From the NCBI RefSeq assembly GCF_003846135.1, contig NZ_RHHM01000001.1, positions 186,001-250,000 on the forward strand: a stretch of DNA of 64,000 bases, read 5' to 3'. Position numbers and translations under genes: made by a program. The DNA is from Erwinia psidii. GTDB taxonomy: Bacteria > Pseudomonadota > Gammaproteobacteria > Enterobacterales > Enterobacteriaceae. Below are positions 34,493 to 44,000 of the stretch, one piece after another; positions within the stretch are counted from its first letter, which is position 1; each line of letters starts with the position of its first letter. The notes beneath the pieces were generated by a model. The model ran no database searches. It was not told where the DNA came from and saw only the letters and a list, made by a program, of their open reading frames with translations.

Positions 34493-35149
34493 ATGCAGGA
34501 TCATCATAACCAGTCAGATTTCCAGGGTGGATCGGACTCTGAACGCTGCCTTACTGAAAAGGATGCGATGCTGGCGTGGATACACTGGTGGCGGAACGGG
34601 TGGAGAAAGAGGCGGCATCTTAGCTGGCCTTTACCAACAGAATTGCTTTCGTTTGCTTATCCTCTTACTGAATCAGCTAGCAGAGAGACAACAGATCGTT
34701 TTTTTGGCATAGCACCAGTGCCGGCCCCATACCCTGCTGCTGGTTTGATCACATTAATAAAGCTACCTCAGGAAAAATGGTCTTATCTGTTCAAATTATG
34801 TTTTTCCATTTGCGCTGTTGGTCTTCCTCCCCCTTACTTTCTGGCAAATATCGATGATGAAAAATGGTGCCGTCGGGTGGCAAAAGGGTTAAAGCCCGGA
34901 TTATGGCTTCCGCCTTATTTTGCCTGTCCTGAACCTGACATATACGGTATTTGGTTACTACGCTGCTGGTCAATTGAACCGGTCTGGCTACGGATGCGTT
35001 TTTGTCTGGATAAGAATAAGGTCGAAGCCGCAGAACATCCTGTGGTCGAATCTCCGCCCCTGAAAAGATTATCGACTTTATTACAGGCAGTCATTTCCCG
35101 TGTTGATGGCAGGCCGTTACAAGAGAATAAAAATGCTAAATTGCCGTAA
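34493..35149 (+). CDS. hrpD: HrpD (SctK) sorting-platform protein
   Basis: A soluble component that bridges the HrcJ ring and the cytosolic HrcQ/HrpE complex. The C-terminal half has the SctK pattern GLPPPYFLANIDDEKWCRRVAKGLKPG followed by WLPPYFACPEPD and IWLLRCWSIEPVWLRMRFC. An in-frame ATG at 34460 would add 11 residues but has no ribosome-binding site, so I prefer 34493 (218 residues), itself only weakly supported. About 115 bases separate it from hrcJ, and it overlaps hrpE by 17 bases. Confidence 0.85.
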   Translation: MQDHHNQSDFQGGSDSERCLTEKDAMLAWIHWWRNGWRKRRHLSWPLPTELLSFAYPLTESASRETTDRFFGIAPVPAPYPAAGLITLIKLPQEKWSYLFKLCFSICAVGLPPPYFLANIDDEKWCRRVAKGLKPGLWLPPYFACPEPDIYGIWLLRCWSIEPVWLRMRFCLDKNKVEAAEHPVVESPPLKRLSTLLQAVISRVDGRPLQENKNAKLP

Positions 35150-35744
35150 AATTAACATTTATCCCGGCATTAAACGTCAGAAGGAATGCATCATAAGGAG
35201 GGAAAATGTTGAAAAATTCTATCTTTCTGAAGAAATTATTAATGCTGCCATACAACAGAAAAATAAAATTTTAGATGAAGCTCATGCAGAGGCTGAGGCT
35301 ATTCGTCTCGACGTACGTCACAGGGTATCGCGACAGTTCTGGCAGGATGCACAGGTTTTGCTTGATGACTGGCAACGGGAACGTGAAAAAATGAAAGAGG
35401 ATATTCTGCAATGTACAAAGCAGTTGCTTGCACAGGCTTTACAGTTGGCTTTTGCTAAACAGCCGACAGAAAAGAGAACAGAGGCTTTAATTCAGCATCT
35501 CAGGCGCAATTACGACGAGAAAAGCCCGGCCTCATTACTGGTTAATCCGCAACTGCGAATACAGGTTGAAAACGTTTTAAAAATGCACAGCAACAATCAC
35601 TGGGAGATTATCGATGACAGTCGGCTGCAAAAAGATCAACTCTGTCTGAAAAGTACCACAGGTGACTTTTTTATCAGCTGGGAAACCGTCAAAGAGCAGT
35701 TACTGTCAGCGGTAACGGAAAATACAGACGCCACGCTAACATGA
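35133..35744 (+). CDS. hrpE: HrpE (SctL) ATPase-stator protein
   Basis: A FliH/YscL-like regulator that tethers HrcN to the sorting platform. The ATG at 35133 ([12 protein letters not shown]) lies inside the end of hrpD with AGAG upstream, giving 203 residues. The upstream ATG at 35100 would give 214. There is a long charged coiled coil (about 25-110, [16 protein letters not shown]) and a C-terminal FliH-like domain ([38 protein letters not shown]). It is the last T3SS gene: hrpF, hrpG and hrcC, which normally follow, are absent here and the next gene is ubiG. Confidence 0.9.
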   Translation: MLNCRKINIYPGIKRQKECIIRRENVEKFYLSEEIINAAIQQKNKILDEAHAEAEAIRLDVRHRVSRQFWQDAQVLLDDWQREREKMKEDILQCTKQLLAQALQLAFAKQPTEKRTEALIQHLRRNYDEKSPASLLVNPQLRIQVENVLKMHSNNHWEIIDDSRLQKDQLCLKSTTGDFFISWETVKEQLLSAVTENTDATLT

Positions 35745-35845
35745 AGCGGCTCTTTCGTCTGAAGTGTCAGCAGGCGTTGAAAACGGCGCTGAAATGCCTT
35801 AATCCAATGTATACTGAAGCCAAACCTGTAGGGAGTCAGCAAACA

Positions 35846-36574
35846 ATGAAGGCAGAACAACACAGCGTCACGGCTAATGTGGATCACAACGAAATTGCTA
35901 AATTTGAAGCGCTCGCCTCGCGCTGGTGGGATACGGAAGGCGAATTCAAACCGTTACATCGCATCAATCCGTTACGCCTTGGCTATATTGCTGAGCACAG
36001 CAACGGGCTGTTTGGTAAGAAAGTGCTGGACGTTGGCTGCGGTGGCGGCATCCTGGCGGAAAGCATGGCACGTGAAGGGGCAGAAGTTACCGGACTGGAT
36101 ATGGGGGCGGAACCCTTACAGATCGCCCGCCTGCACGCGCTGGAAAACGGGGTAAAAGTGGATTACGTACAGCGAACGGTTGAAGAACACGCAGAGCAAT
36201 TTGCAGGTCAGTACGATGTGGTGACCTGCATGGAAATGCTGGAGCACGTGCCCGATCCTCGCTCGGTGGTTCATGCCTGTGCGCGTCTGGTAAAGCCCGG
36301 CGGCGAGGTGTTTTTCTCCACCATCAACCGCAACAGCAAAGCCTGGCTGCTGGCGATAGTGGGCGCAGAGTACGTGCTACGGATGCTGCCACGCGGCACC
36401 CATGATATTAAAAAGTTTATTCGTCCGGGTGAGCTGATCGACTGGGTAAGTGAAACCTCACTCCGTGAGCGCAATATTATTGGTCTGCATTACAATCCGC
36501 TCAGCAATAAGTTTAAACTGGCACCGGGTGTGGATGTTAACTATATGCTGCATACCCACTGTCCCGGAGACTGA
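35846..36574 (+). CDS. ubiG: UbiG, ubiquinone O-methyltransferase
   Basis: Carries out both O-methylations of ubiquinone synthesis with S-adenosylmethionine. The enzyme has 242 residues, with motif [17 protein letters not shown], a post-I GLDMG and the UbiG core [13 protein letters not shown]. The start at 35846 aligns with E. coli UbiG (NVDHEEIAKFEA block) and has GGGAG upstream. The frame stays open upstream to an ATG at 35741 that overlaps the hrpE stop as ATGA and would add a basic 35-residue extension. It marks the right border of the T3SS island; no terminator separates it from hrpE. Confidence 0.96.
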   Translation: MKAEQHSVTANVDHNEIAKFEALASRWWDTEGEFKPLHRINPLRLGYIAEHSNGLFGKKVLDVGCGGGILAESMAREGAEVTGLDMGAEPLQIARLHALENGVKVDYVQRTVEEHAEQFAGQYDVVTCMEMLEHVPDPRSVVHACARLVKPGGEVFFSTINRNSKAWLLAIVGAEYVLRMLPRGTHDIKKFIRPGELIDWVSETSLRERNIIGLHYNPLSNKFKLAPGVDVNYMLHTHCPGD

Positions 36575-36583
36575 CAGGCCCCT

Positions 36584-36611
36584 CTGATGCAGGCTCTCCA
36601 GCCTGCATCAG
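36584..36611 (+). terminator. Hairpin after ubiG
   Basis: A perfect 12-bp inverted repeat (CTGATGCAGGCT / AGCCTGCATCAG) with loop CTCC, ten bases after the ubiG stop. There is no T run, so it may act as an RNA-stabilising or Rho-assisted end rather than a classical terminator. The remaining 420 bases up to nrdA hold the nrd control region. Confidence 0.6.
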
Positions 36612-36922
36612 GATGACAAGCTGCCTGATTCCGCATCCGTTTTTACACCTTTCTGAAATAGCCGGGCCTCCCGCACTGGCGATAAAACCGCAGTGAGACA
36701 TGTTTATGCAGCGGCGTTTACGCAAAAAAAATCACGCATTTTCAGGGCAGTGCAAGAAAGCGGCTACCGGCCCAATGTTGAAAAAAATTCTTAAGTGGTT
36801 GACTTGCTGCATCGCCTTGAGAAACGTGGACTTAGGAAATTAGCCAGCGCCTGAACAGTAAAAGCGTGTAAAAATCAAGCCTTGTTAAGCGATGATAAAT
36901 TACTAGAATACTCACCATATTG

Positions 36923-36966
36923 TTATCCATATTTCACCTGCCCCCTATATATAGTGTTTATCCACA
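36923..36966 (+). promoter_or_regulatory. nrdAB control region: NrdR-like box and DnaA boxes
   Basis: A perfect DnaA box TTATCCACA (36958-36966) and a one-mismatch copy TTATCCATA (36923-36931) flank an NrdR-like palindrome, CCCCTATATATAGTGT (36942-36957), whose right half matches the NrdR consensus. DnaA and NrdR control is known for E. coli nrdAB. Confidence 0.7.
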
Positions 36967-37030
36967 ATGTATTCACATCTGTGCATAAGCGGGGGATACT
37001 TTTGACTTCACGGACAGGATAAAACGCGCA

Positions 37031-39316
37031 ATGAATCAAAGCCTGCTTGTCACTAAACGCGATGGCCGCACCGAACGTATCAATCTGGACAAAATCCACC
37101 GTGTGCTTGACTGGGCTGCTGAAGGCCTGCAAAACGTCTCCGTTTCACAGGTTGAACTGCGTTCACATATCCAGTTTTATGAAGGGATCAGAACGTCTGA
37201 TATCCATGAAACCATTATCAAATCCGCTGCCGATCTGATTTCAAAGGATGCGCCGGACTATCAGTACATGGCGGCGCGTCTGGCCATTTTCCATCTGCGT
37301 AAAAAAGCTTACGGCCAGTTTGAACCGCCAAAACTCTACGATCAGGTCAAACGCATGGTTGACCTCGGTAAATACGATCACCACCTGCTGGCAGATTACA
37401 GCCAGCAAGAGTTTGAACAGATGGACGGCTTCATCGACCACTGGCGTGATATGAACTTTTCCTACGCGGCAGTTAAGCAGTTGGAAGGCAAATATCTGGT
37501 ACAGAACCGCGTTAGCGGTGACATTTATGAAAGTGCACAGTTTCTTTATATTCTGGTGGCCGCCTGCCTGTTTTCCGGCTACCCACGGGAAACACGTCTG
37601 GACTATGTGAAACGCTTCTACGACGCAGTTTCCACTTTCAAAATCTCACTGCCCACGCCAATCATGGCCGGTGTGCGCACCCCAACTCGCCAGTTCAGCT
37701 CCTGCGTGCTGATTGAATGTGGCGACAGCCTGGATTCCATTAACGCCACCTCCAGCGCCATTGTTAAATACGTTTCGCAACGTGCCGGTATCGGTATTAA
37801 CGCCGGGCGCATTCGGGCGCTGGGTAGTCCAATTCGTGGCGGTGAAGCCTTCCATACCGGCTGTATCCCTTTTTATAAACATTTCCAGACCGCCGTAAAA
37901 TCCTGTTCTCAGGGTGGCGTTCGTGGTGGCGCGGCCACGCTGTTCTATCCGATGTGGCATCTGGAAGTGGAAAGCCTGCTGGTTCTTAAAAACAATCGTG
38001 GCGTGGAAGGTAACCGCGTGCGCCATATGGATTACGGCGTGCAGCTCAATAAGCTGATGTATACCCGCCTGCTGAAAGGTGGCGATATCACCCTGTTCAG
38101 CCCGTCGGATGTACCGGGACTGTACGATGCTTTTTTTGCCGATCAGGATGAATTCGAGCGTCTTTATACGCAATATGAGAAAGATGACAGCATCCGTAAG
38201 CAGCGTGTAAAAGCGGTTGATCTGTTCTCACTGATGATGCAGGAACGTGCCTCCACTGGCCGTATTTACATCCAGAACGTCGACCACTGCAACACGCACA
38301 GCCCGTTCGATCCATCCATCGCGCCAGTGCGTCAGTCCAATCTTTGTCTGGAAATCGCCCTGCCCACTAAACCGCTGATGGATGTTAACGACGAAAACGG
38401 CGAAATCGCCCTGTGTACGCTGTCAGCCTTTAACCTGGGAGCGATTGACAGCCTGGACGATCTGGAGGAACTGGCCACCCTCGCCGTGCGCGCGCTGGAT
38501 GCACTGCTCGATTACCAGGATTACCCTATTCCGGCGGCGAAACGTGGGGCAATGGGACGCCGCACGCTGGGTATTGGCGTAATCAACTTTGCCTACTATC
38601 TGGCAAAACACGGCGTGCGTTACTCTGACGGCAGCGCAAACAACCTGACGCACAAAACGTTTGAAGCCATTCAGTATTACCTGCTGAAGGCCTCTAACGC
38701 GCTGGCAAAGGAACAGGGTGCCTGCGCATGGTTTAATGAAACCACCTATGCGCAAGGTATCCTGCCTGTCGATACCTACAAGAAAGATCTGGATGCGATC
38801 GTCAGCGAACCATTACACCTGGACTGGGAAACGCTGCGTGAGGAAATCAAAACCCACGGTCTGCGTAATTCAACCCTGTCTGCCCTGATGCCGTCAGAAA
38901 CCTCTTCGCAGATTTCCAACGCCACCAACGGTATTGAACCACCGCGCGGGCACATCAGCATTAAAGCCTCTAAAGATGGCATTCTGCGTCAGGTAGTACC
39001 TGAGTATGAGCGTCTGAAAAACCACTATGAGCTGTTATGGGAAATGCCGAATAACGACGGTTATCTGCAACTGGTTGGCCTGATGCAGAAATTTATCGAT
39101 CAGGCCATTTCATCCAATACCAACTACGATCCGACCCGTTTTGCCAATGGACGTGTGCCAATGAAGCAACTGTTAAAGGATCTGCTGACCGCCTACAAAT
39201 TTGGCGTGAAGACACTTTACTATCAGAACACCCGCGATGGTGCAGAAGATGCACAGGACGATCTGGCACCGTCCGTTCAGGATGACGGATGTGAAAGCGG
39301 TGCCTGCAAAATTTAA
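37031..39316 (+). CDS. nrdA: NrdA, class Ia ribonucleotide reductase large subunit
   Basis: Reduces ribonucleoside diphosphates to deoxyribonucleotides. At 761 residues it equals E. coli NrdA. An N-terminal ATP-cone ([23 protein letters not shown]) carries the overall activity site. Active-site cysteines are in [22 protein letters not shown] and [11 protein letters not shown], and the C-terminal redox pair is in CESGACKI. It is followed by nrdB after 62 bases and yfaE. Confidence 0.99.
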   Translation: MNQSLLVTKRDGRTERINLDKIHRVLDWAAEGLQNVSVSQVELRSHIQFYEGIRTSDIHETIIKSAADLISKDAPDYQYMAARLAIFHLRKKAYGQFEPPKLYDQVKRMVDLGKYDHHLLADYSQQEFEQMDGFIDHWRDMNFSYAAVKQLEGKYLVQNRVSGDIYESAQFLYILVAACLFSGYPRETRLDYVKRFYDAVSTFKISLPTPIMAGVRTPTRQFSSCVLIECGDSLDSINATSSAIVKYVSQRAGIGINAGRIRALGSPIRGGEAFHTGCIPFYKHFQTAVKSCSQGGVRGGAATLFYPMWHLEVESLLVLKNNRGVEGNRVRHMDYGVQLNKLMYTRLLKGGDITLFSPSDVPGLYDAFFADQDEFERLYTQYEKDDSIRKQRVKAVDLFSLMMQERASTGRIYIQNVDHCNTHSPFDPSIAPVRQSNLCLEIALPTKPLMDVNDENGEIALCTLSAFNLGAIDSLDDLEELATLAVRALDALLDYQDYPIPAAKRGAMGRRTLGIGVINFAYYLAKHGVRYSDGSANNLTHKTFEAIQYYLLKASNALAKEQGACAWFNETTYAQGILPVDTYKKDLDAIVSEPLHLDWETLREEIKTHGLRNSTLSALMPSETSSQISNATNGIEPPRGHISIKASKDGILRQVVPEYERLKNHYELLWEMPNNDGYLQLVGLMQKFIDQAISSNTNYDPTRFANGRVPMKQLLKDLLTAYKFGVKTLYYQNTRDGAEDAQDDLAPSVQDDGCESGACKI

Positions 39317-39378
39317 CTTCAGGCGGGGCGATATTTTTCGTCCCGTTTCCCGAACATGGTCTTACTGGATTACTGCTA

Positions 39379-40509
39379 ATGGCTTACACCACGTTCTCGC
39401 AAAATAAAAACAACCAGCTGGACGAACCGATGTTCTTCGGTCAGTCAGTTAACGTTGCCCGCTACGATCAGCAAAAGTATGACATTTTTGAAAAGCTGAT
39501 TGAAAAACAGCTCTCCTTCTTCTGGCGTCCTGAAGAGGTCGACGTCTCACGCGATCGTATCGACTATCAGGGGTTGCCGGATCATGAAAAACATATTTTT
39601 ATCAGCAATCTGAAGTATCAGACGCTGCTGGACTCCATTCAGGGTCGCAGCCCCAACGTGGCCCTGCTGCCGCTGATTTCCATTCCTGAGCTGGAAACCT
39701 GGGTGGAAACCTGGGCGTTTTCTGAGACCATCCATTCGCGCTCTTACACCCATATTATCCGCAATATCGTTAACGATCCGGCCATTGTGTTTGACGATAT
39801 TGTCACCAATGAACAGATCCTGTCCCGTGCCAAAGATATCTCCGGCTACTATGACGATTTGATCGAAATGACCAGCTACTGGCATTTGCTGGGTGAAGGC
39901 TCGCATCAGATCAACGGCAAAACCGTTACCGTTAATCTGCGTGCGCTGAAAAAGCAGCTCTATATCTGTCTTATGAGCGTCAACGCGCTGGAAGCGATCC
40001 GCTTCTACGTCAGCTTTGCCTGCTCGTTTGCCTTTGCCGAGCGCGAACTGATGGAAGGTAACGCAAAAATTATCCGTCTGATCGCCCGTGATGAGGCGCT
40101 GCATCTTACCGGTACCCAGCACATGCTAAATCTGTTACGCAGCGGTGAAGACGACCCTGAAATGGCAGATATCGCCAAAGAGTGCCGTCAGCAGTGCTAC
40201 GACCTGTTCGTACAGGCTGCGCAACAGGAAAAAGAGTGGGCGGAATATCTGTTCCGTGATGGCTCGATGATCGGGCTGAATAAAGATATTTTATGGCAGT
40301 ACATTGAGTACATCACCAATATCCGTATGCAGGCCGTGGGGCTTGATCTCCCCTTCCAGACGCGCTCCAACCCCATCCCCTGGATCAACTCCTGGCTGGT
40401 GTCTGACAACGTACAGGTCGCCCCTCAGGAAGTTGAAGTCAGCTCTTATCTGGTCGGTCAGATCGATTCAGAAGTCGGCGAAAACGACTTCGACGACTTC
40501 CAGTTGTAA
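39379..40509 (+). CDS. nrdB: NrdB, class Ia ribonucleotide reductase small subunit
   Basis: Houses the diiron-tyrosyl radical cofactor. It has 376 residues, as in E. coli. The radical tyrosine lies in [15 protein letters not shown], with iron ligands in the same helix bundle ([27 protein letters not shown]). The C-terminal tail ([12 protein letters not shown]) that docks on NrdA is conserved. The stop codon overlaps the yfaE start (TAATG). Confidence 0.99.
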   Translation: MAYTTFSQNKNNQLDEPMFFGQSVNVARYDQQKYDIFEKLIEKQLSFFWRPEEVDVSRDRIDYQGLPDHEKHIFISNLKYQTLLDSIQGRSPNVALLPLISIPELETWVETWAFSETIHSRSYTHIIRNIVNDPAIVFDDIVTNEQILSRAKDISGYYDDLIEMTSYWHLLGEGSHQINGKTVTVNLRALKKQLYICLMSVNALEAIRFYVSFACSFAFAERELMEGNAKIIRLIARDEALHLTGTQHMLNLLRSGEDDPEMADIAKECRQQCYDLFVQAAQQEKEWAEYLFRDGSMIGLNKDILWQYIEYITNIRMQAVGLDLPFQTRSNPIPWINSWLVSDNVQVAPQEVEVSSYLVGQIDSEVGENDFDDFQL

Positions 40510-40769
40510 TGGCAGGTTCGATTATTACGCTGCGTACTTCCGGTACGCAGCTGCGCTGTGAGGAAGAACATCGTTCACTGTTGGACGCGCTGGAATCCCA
40601 CCATATTCCGGTTGAGTATCAGTGCCGGGAAGGTTACTGTGGCTCCTGTCGTACCCGGTTACTGAAAGGGAAGGTCTGCTACACTACTCCGCCGCTGGCC
40701 TTTGTACAGAAAGGCGAAATCCTTCCCTGCTGTTGTACCGCCAATGGAGATATAGAGATCGAGATGTAA
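40509..40769 (+). CDS. yfaE: YfaE, 2Fe-2S ferredoxin for NrdB cofactor maintenance
   Basis: A plant-type ferredoxin of 86 residues that supplies electrons to rebuild the diferric-tyrosyl cofactor of NrdB. The cluster ligands are in CREGYCGSC and the distal LPCCC. It is translationally coupled to nrdB. Downstream is a 260-base gap that holds the hrp box of the next gene. Confidence 0.97.
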   Translation: MAGSIITLRTSGTQLRCEEEHRSLLDALESHHIPVEYQCREGYCGSCRTRLLKGKVCYTTPPLAFVQKGEILPCCCTANGDIEIEM

Positions 40770-40868
40770 ATAACGCAGTCGCCCCAGACAGCGCCTCCCG
40801 TCACGGTCCAATCCCCCTACTGAAATCTCCGCCAGCATAATTAAATCATCGCAAAGTCGCTGTTTAAC

Positions 40869-40897
40869 GGAACGTTAGACGCGCTAACGTCCACCAA
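40869..40897 (+). promoter_or_regulatory. HrpL-type promoter (hrp box) of the 1833-residue toxin-like gene
   Basis: GGAACG, 16 bases, CCACCAA: GGAAC and the whole CCACNNA half agree with the HrpL consensus, the best of the four boxes here. It is outside the T3SS island, 132 bases before the ATG at 41030, and on the same strand. Confidence 0.8.
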
Positions 40898-41029
40898 AAG
40901 ATATCCCTTTATATTATTGCATCTCAGTAAACAGATGACGTTCTGTTAATAAATTTTCGCAAACAATAAACCTCTGACGCATTGCAATTTTAAATGCATG
41001 GTTCGTTTTATTTTTGCTGGAGAGATTTA

Positions 41030-44000
41030 ATGAAAATACATAATAATCACTTTCTTCCTCTTCCTTCTTATAATGAAGAGGTCAATAAAATAGAAAGAAA
41101 TATCAGAAATGGAAAACAGGATAATCAGCAGTTTGTTAGCCTGGAAAATGTGAATCACTCACTCAGTAAAAAAGCACCACTACTCTACAAAAGAGCTAAT
41201 ATCTCTAATCGTTACAAGCGTCAGGCTGACACAGAGTCTCCTCCTTCCGGGTCAACAGCTACGGAAAATTCTGCCGGATTTAAATCCTCCGCGCCGTCTG
41301 CCGGGAAAGCGAAAGTGTTGTCCAGTCTGGCGAATAACAGTAGTCACATACGCGAGATACGAGCGATTGATGACACACCCAGCCACGCTAACCTGCGACC
41401 AGATGAACTCGGCCGCGCTGATGACAAACAGATCCCCACAGGCGCTAAACCGCCCTCCGCTGGCGCTAACCCGGTATATGAAAAACTTGCAGGCTTACAC
41501 TATTCCGATCTCATCACACCGGCATCCTTCGCCTCAGGCACAATTCAAAGCTGGGCTAAAAAGAAATGGCACATCGATCTTGACCCTGACAAAACTGATG
41601 TCGTTACGCTGCAATATCAACCTCGCGATCCCAGTAATCCGGCCGCCGGTAATAATGCGGTAATACAACAAAAGATGACGCTGACGGAGGCCGTATTAAA
41701 TAACTGGCGAGACAGCAGCGCGGACGCTCTGAGAAAGTTATTCGATGTCAGTGAATTCACTCCCGTCCCTGGATCCCTGCATATCACCGATCGCCTTGAA
41801 GATCATTACAGTGCTGCTACTGGCTTCAGGCATGAATTCGGGCAGGAGTTCTCCGGTATTTTTCGGCAAAGTTCACCACCCGCCTACACTTCCGCAACAC
41901 AAATCAATATTCCCGCGAATGAACTGGTTAATGAGATCAAGGCCACCGTTCCACAAATTTACAGCAAGATCGATAATTACTGGAAATCACATAAAGAGGA
42001 TTATCGCCTGCTGTCCAAAACCAGTTTCCTCAAGGCCAGTGAGCTACAGCGTGCAGAAAACAGCCTGACACAGGAGGGATATGAGCTGGTCAGCCTTGCA
42101 GCAGGTCTTCCGCGAGATAAAAGCGCTCCGTTAGCCGATGAAGAATCGATTAAAGCAAAAAATAAGCCCGATGGCCGTGTCAGTGTCGCACCGCTGAAAA
42201 TTTACCGTTATACCTCTACCGATATGTTGGTGATAGGCGACCACAAAAGCGACCGTAAAATATTGTATATTCCCGGAAACTCCTCTCCTTTTCACGAATT
42301 TTCAGCCTCCGAGGGCAAAAACCTGACTACATGGTTGGCTGAGCAGGTAAAAGATCCCGCGAAGAGAGCGGTAATCGCCTCGCATTTCTATAAGGGTGAT
42401 CGTCCCGACGGGATTTTTCGCAGCGGTGTAAACACAGCGCTGGAGGGGTTAGCAGACTATCCTGAACAACACAGACTCCCGTACGATCGCCCGGGTTTTA
42501 CCACTGAGGGAGTATGGCAACCTGACCAGTATATCAGTACTGGTACTCCCATCGCCGGTGATATTTTCAGCAATATCGCCGATAGCTGGCAGACCCGCAC
42601 TCAGCAAGAAGCCTCTGATATTCCGTCAAATGGGGCCATTGCGTTCCGGGAAGGTCTGGATTACGCCAATGATGCCGGCCAGTATCTCTGGCCGGTGGCG
42701 CTGGCTTTTCCAGCAGCGGACGTAGCTTATGGCGGCATCGGGCTGTTAAATCTGGGCCAGGGAATAGCGGATACCGCGAATGGAAATTCAGCGGAACAAC
42801 GTGCTGCGGGTCTTAATCGCGCCGTGTTCGGTTTATTAAATGCAACCCCGGCGATCGGTACGGTTAAATCTGCTCTCAGTAAAGCCACCGAAGATGTTAT
42901 CGCGCGTGAAGCCGTTTCTGCGATAGCAAATGAAGGGCTCCCGCGACAGGCTGTTGCTGATACGGCCTCAGTGATACCGACTTCACTCACACAACATAGT
43001 CTCCCCTCTTATGCCGTTCCAAACGGCGAGCAGTTAATACAACACGTTACCCCTGACAGCCGGGGAATTTACCAGATAAATCAGGGTCAAAACGCATCTC
43101 GCTGGTTTATTCGAAGCACCAACAACGGTGGCCAAAGTGAACTGTACGAGATTAGAAGCGATTTCATGCAGAATTCGAACTACGTCAATATCATCGATCC
43201 GCAGACCAGAAAAGCCGTGATGCTGGCACACGCCACCAGCGACGGAAACTGGATCAGGGTACCCGGACCCGGAGGGATTCGTCCTCCTGTTGGTGGGGCC
43301 TTAACCCCGGCAGGCCGTTCGGACTCTCCCCAGCCCGGCCCTTCAGGCCTCAGGAGACCGGCAAACTCTGAAGAAGAAGCGGGAACTTCAGGTGCCACGG
43401 CAGCAAAGCGTCCAACGCTTACCGAAAGAGCCTGGCAGGATCCCCTGAATCAGGTTTCTGTCGATACAATTAAATTTTCTAACGTTCAAAGAAGCAATAC
43501 AACCGCTTTACATTTAGCGGTAGCACATGAAGCCTACAAAGGAAACGGCACGGTTAATTTAGCTGAGGCCGCAAAGCGGTTGCAGGATCGCTACAATTCA
43601 CCCGAAACCCGCCAATCTGTTATCAAGGAGATGCAGACGTATATCAGTGACCGCCGTAATAATCCTCTGGCGCCTGTGGATTTCAGAACTATACCGAATC
43701 TGAACATACAAAAAGACTCTCTTCAGTTTGAAAATATCCAGGAGCTTGACAGTAAGTTAGAGCATATTCTGGGCCACTCTGCCCCGAGAGAGGGTGAGGC
43801 TTCATTATTGAGTTTCGCTCTGTTTGAATGCGATCCCAAAACGTACTCTAAACAGGCTCGTTCGCGGAGTCCGTTAAAAACAATTTTAGTTCAGAGAGAT
43901 CCTGTACATCAAGGAGAGGCCGCCTCAGGGAAATATTATGGATACGCTCCGGCCAAAGGAAGCTTTCAGTTTAATAACTATAATGAGATGAAAGAATGGT

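Noticed and set aside
17422-35744. Inv/Spa (SPI-1) type T3SS
   Set aside because: The HrpL-type sigma factor, hrp boxes, and the order hrcV-hrpQ-hrcN-hrpO-hrcQRSTU and hrpA-hrpB-hrcJ-hrpD-hrpE fit the Hrp1 type; there are no invasion-type regulators or sipBCD-like genes.
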